A stretch of 64,000 nt of DNA from Bauldia sp. GTDB taxonomy: Bacteria; Pseudomonadota; Alphaproteobacteria; Rhizobiales; Kaistiaceae. Shown in pieces: positions 62,229-64,000 of this stretch. The stretch spans positions 1-64,000 of the forward strand of contig JANQRX010000010.1 of the NCBI GenBank assembly GCA_028284325.1. The letters run 5' to 3'. The translations under genes were made by a program, and so were the position numbers. Below the pieces are notes generated by a model. It did not search any database. It was not told where the DNA came from and saw only the letters and a list, made by a program, of their open reading frames with translations. Each line of letters begins with the position of its first letter. The stretch's first letter is position 1.

Positions 62229-62304
62229 TGGTGCCCAGGGGCGGAATCGAACCACCGACACGCGGATTTTCAATCCGCTGCTCTACCAACTGAGCTACCT
62301 GGGC
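62229..62304 (-). tRNA. tRNA-Phe (anticodon GAA)
   Basis: 76 nt including an encoded CCA. Acceptor GCCCAGG/CCTGGGC, D arm GCTC...GAGC, anticodon stem GCGGA-TTGAAAA-TCCGC with anticodon GAA, T arm GGTGG-TTCGATT-CCGCC, discriminator A. It is the intact integration target. Its last ~20 bases (CAGGGGCGGAATCGAA on the + strand, 62236-62251) are duplicated as att copies to the left. Confidence 0.97.
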
Positions 62305-62406
62305 ATGCCGTCGGCCAATCGGTTGGTGAATGCGCCGGCCTTCGGCGCGGGCGGTTATATGGAATCGCGTCGGGGGTGTCCAGCGGCGGAACCCACGCCG
62401 TGCGGC

Positions 62407-63090
62407 TCATCCGCCGGCGGTTTGTGAACCGACGAAATCCGCAATCGCGGTCGCCAGCTCGGCCATGATCTCGGCCGGCGTTCGGCCGGCCGCCTTGGGC
62501 ACGCGGAAGGAGTGGTTGCCGCCCTCGATGACGTGCAGCCTGGCGCGCGGGTCGAGCCGCGCCAGCACCGGTTCGATGAGCTCAAGGCCGGCGAACTCGT
62601 CGCGCGTGCCCTGGAGGAAGAGCATCGGAACGTTGACCTGGTCGAGGTGGTCGGCGCGCTCGGTGCCGGGCTTGCCCGGCGGGTGCAGGGGAAAGCCGAC
62701 GAACACCAGGCCACGCACACCCTGCAGTGGCTGGGCGGCCTGGGCCTGCGAGGTCATCCGGCCGCCGAACGATTTGCCGCCGGCAAACAGCGGCACGCCG
62801 GACATGGCCGCTGCGGCGTCGGCCACCGCGGCGCGGACGGCGGCGTGGGCAAGTTTCGGGCCGTCGGGGCGCCGGCTGCCCCGCTCCATGTAGGGAAACT
62901 GATAACGCAGGGTGGCGATGTTGCGCGCCACAAGTTCGGCCGCCAAGTCGCCAAGAAACGGATGGCGCATGCCCGCGCCGGCGCCATGGGCGAGCACCAG
63001 CAGCGCCAGCGGGTCCCGTGGCGCGTCGAGCAAGGCGGAGACGCTGCGCTCCTCGTCGATGCGAATTGTGCGCTCGACCGTTTCGCTCAT
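62407..63090 (-). CDS. Alpha/beta hydrolase (KANL3/Tex30-like family)
   Basis: 227 residues. LLVLAHGAGAGMRHPFLGDLAAELVARNIATLRYQFPYME is the oxyanion strand-turn. FAGGKSFGGRMTSQAQA carries the nucleophile elbow GxSxG (GKSFGG). FLQGTRDEFA gives the Asp and IEGGNHSFRV the His. It overlaps the yacG start codon region by four bases and continues the core-genome run maf-yacG-hydrolase toward the tRNA. The substrate is unknown. Confidence 0.9.
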   Translation of the reverse strand: MSETVERTIRIDEERSVSALLDAPRDPLALLVLAHGAGAGMRHPFLGDLAAELVARNIATLRYQFPYMERGSRRPDGPKLAHAAVRAAVADAAAAMSGVPLFAGGKSFGGRMTSQAQAAQPLQGVRGLVFVGFPLHPPGKPGTERADHLDQVNVPMLFLQGTRDEFAGLELIEPVLARLDPRARLHVIEGGNHSFRVPKAAGRTPAEIMAELATAIADFVGSQTAGG

Positions 63091-63332
63091 GCCGCGTCGC
63101 CGCCGTCGTGACTGCCATCGCCGCCGCTTCCCGGGTCCTCTTCCGCGGCGGGGATGGCATAGGCGCCGGTGAGCCAGCGGTTGAGGTCGATCTGCCGGCA
63201 GCGTTCGGAGCAGAACGGATAGAGCGATCGCACCGACGGCTTGTCGCAGATCGGGCAGGCGCGCGCCTTGCGCAGCGGCACCACCTTGCCGTCGTCGGTC
63301 GGTGCCCCCGGCTTGTTTCGGGCGGCGCTCAT
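63087..63332 (-). CDS. yacG: DNA gyrase inhibitor YacG
   Basis: 81-residue zinc protein: [37 protein letters not shown] holds the four Cys ligands (CPIC...FCSERC) and the conserved [13 protein letters not shown]. The ATG at 63332 overlaps the maf stop (ATGA); the longer track ORF from 63497 is out of family. YacG binds GyrB and inhibits gyrase in E. coli. The acidic Gly-rich tail is typical of Rhizobiales members. Confidence 0.95.
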   Translation of the reverse strand: MSAARNKPGAPTDDGKVVPLRKARACPICDKPSVRSLYPFCSERCRQIDLNRWLTGAYAIPAAEEDPGSGGDGSHDGGDAA

Positions 63333-63952
63333 TGCGGACTGATCCAGTTGAACTGCACCGGATAACCTTCGCCGGCGAGCAGCGACAGGGTTTCGTAGAG
63401 TGGCAGGCCGACCACGCCGCTGTAGGAGCCGACCAGCTTCACCACGAAAGCGCCAGCAAAGCCCTGGATGGCGTAGCCGCCGGCCTTGCCGCGCCATTCG
63501 CCCGACGCGATGTAGGAGTCCACATCCTGCTTCGACAGGCGCTTGAAGCGGACCCGGGTCTCGACCAGCCGCTGGCGCACCTGGCCCTTGCCGTTGATGA
63601 GGCAGAGACCGGTGTGGACCCGGTGGGTGCGCCCGGAAAGCTGATGCAGGCAGGCGGCGGCGTCCTGGATCACCTCGGCCTTGGGCAGGACGCGACGACC
63701 GACGGCAACCACCGTGTCGGCGGCCAGCACCAGCGCGCCTTCCAGATCCGGTTCGGCGGCCACCTTTTCGACCGCCTCCTGTGCCTTCTCGCGGGCCAGC
63801 CGCTTGGCGAGATCGCGCGGCGATTCGCTCTTGCGCGGTTCCTCGTCGATGGAGACCGGGAGCAGGCGATCCGGTTCGACGCCGATTTGCGCCAGCAGCG
63901 CGAACCGGCGCGGCGACCCCGACGCGAGGACGAGTTTCAGGCGGCCGGTCAT
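63329..63952 (-). CDS. maf: Maf-family nucleotide pyrophosphatase
   Basis: About 207 residues from the ATG at 63952 ([24 protein letters not shown]), the standard Maf start; the track adds seven residues. The Maf motifs [17 protein letters not shown] and [10 protein letters not shown] are present. The family hydrolyses non-canonical or selected nucleoside triphosphates and is linked to septum control. In Hyphomicrobiales it usually lies between infA and yacG, and the stop overlaps yacG here, supporting a core-genome right flank. Confidence 0.95.
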   Translation of the reverse strand: MTGRLKLVLASGSPRRFALLAQIGVEPDRLLPVSIDEEPRKSESPRDLAKRLAREKAQEAVEKVAAEPDLEGALVLAADTVVAVGRRVLPKAEVIQDAAACLHQLSGRTHRVHTGLCLINGKGQVRQRLVETRVRFKRLSKQDVDSYIASGEWRGKAGGYAIQGFAGAFVVKLVGSYSGVVGLPLYETLSLLAGEGYPVQFNWISPQ

Positions 63953-64000
63953 CGGCTGGGCAGGGCTCCGCAATTGGGGACGCTGGTTGGCCCTGACCGG

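Noticed and set aside
1-64000. CRISPR array or rRNA operon
   Set aside because: No regularly spaced short direct repeats and no rRNA-like sequence were seen; the repeats present are the att and AlpA copies.

Overview
The window looks like the chromosome of an alphaproteobacterium, probably Hyphomicrobiales (Rhizobiales). It is GC-rich, and its right edge carries the order maf - yacG - tRNA-Phe that is familiar in that order. Both flanks look like core genome. On the left (1-4053) is an oligopeptide/dipeptide ABC transporter operon with two permeases and a fused double ATPase. On the right (62229-63973) are tRNA-Phe(GAA), an alpha/beta hydrolase, yacG and maf.

Nearly everything between is accessory DNA in at least three blocks stacked at the tRNA-Phe gene. 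A direct repeat of the tRNA 3' end (CAGGGGCGGAATCGA) occurs at about 4409, 15281, 35126 and 62236, the last copy inside the intact tRNA. After each of the first three copies come a pair of TACCC-type repeats and an inverted T-arm mimic (GGTTCGATTCC), about 100 bases in all. A P4-type (DUF4102) tyrosine integrase sits beside the tRNA. The second att copy is still preceded by the first codons of a nearly identical integrase gene, now fused in frame to the C-terminal part of an argininosuccinate lyase.

Island 1 (4409-15281) is a phosphodiester scavenging cassette. It has a CUT1 ABC importer (binding protein, two permeases, ATPase), a glycerophosphodiester phosphodiesterase, an inositol-monophosphatase-like enzyme, a DeoR/GlpR regulator and a Na/Pi cotransporter with a PhoU-like tail. 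Uptake and breakdown of a glycerophosphodiester such as glycerophosphoinositol is a reasonable inference.

Island 2 (15281-35126) is a one-carbon/nitrogen catabolic island. One operon, soxB-soxD-soxA-soxG-glyA-sdaA, would take sarcosine to glycine plus methylene-THF, then serine, then pyruvate and ammonia; a GlxA-type AraC regulator is divergent from it. Next to it are a LysR regulator, HyuA/HyuB (hydantoinase/oxoprolinase family), a D-aminoacylase-like amidohydrolase and a TRAP transporter. N-methylhydantoin breakdown yields sarcosine, so the two halves could form one creatinine/N-methylhydantoin route.

Island 3 (35126-62236) is a defence and mobility island. A Hachiman pair (hamA-hamB) lies tail to tail with an overlapping four-gene operon: STAS-like/winged helix, a small unknown, a Cys-rich DUF4417-like protein and a GHKL ATPase. 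I do not recognise that operon as a described system, and it is the best candidate here for something new. Both sit between two copies of an AlpA-type regulator region (the first degenerate), and a GIY-YIG-like gene follows between a second pair of repeats. The rest holds two HerA/VirD4-type ATPases, two replication-relaxation-type proteins, a serine recombinase, a primase-helicase-like ATPase beside two large hairpins (possible origin), an RHH and an XRE regulator, a RuvC-like protein, an outer-membrane protein, a tyrosine recombinase and an AT-rich HD-domain dNTPase-like operon.

I saw no rRNA genes and no CRISPR array.
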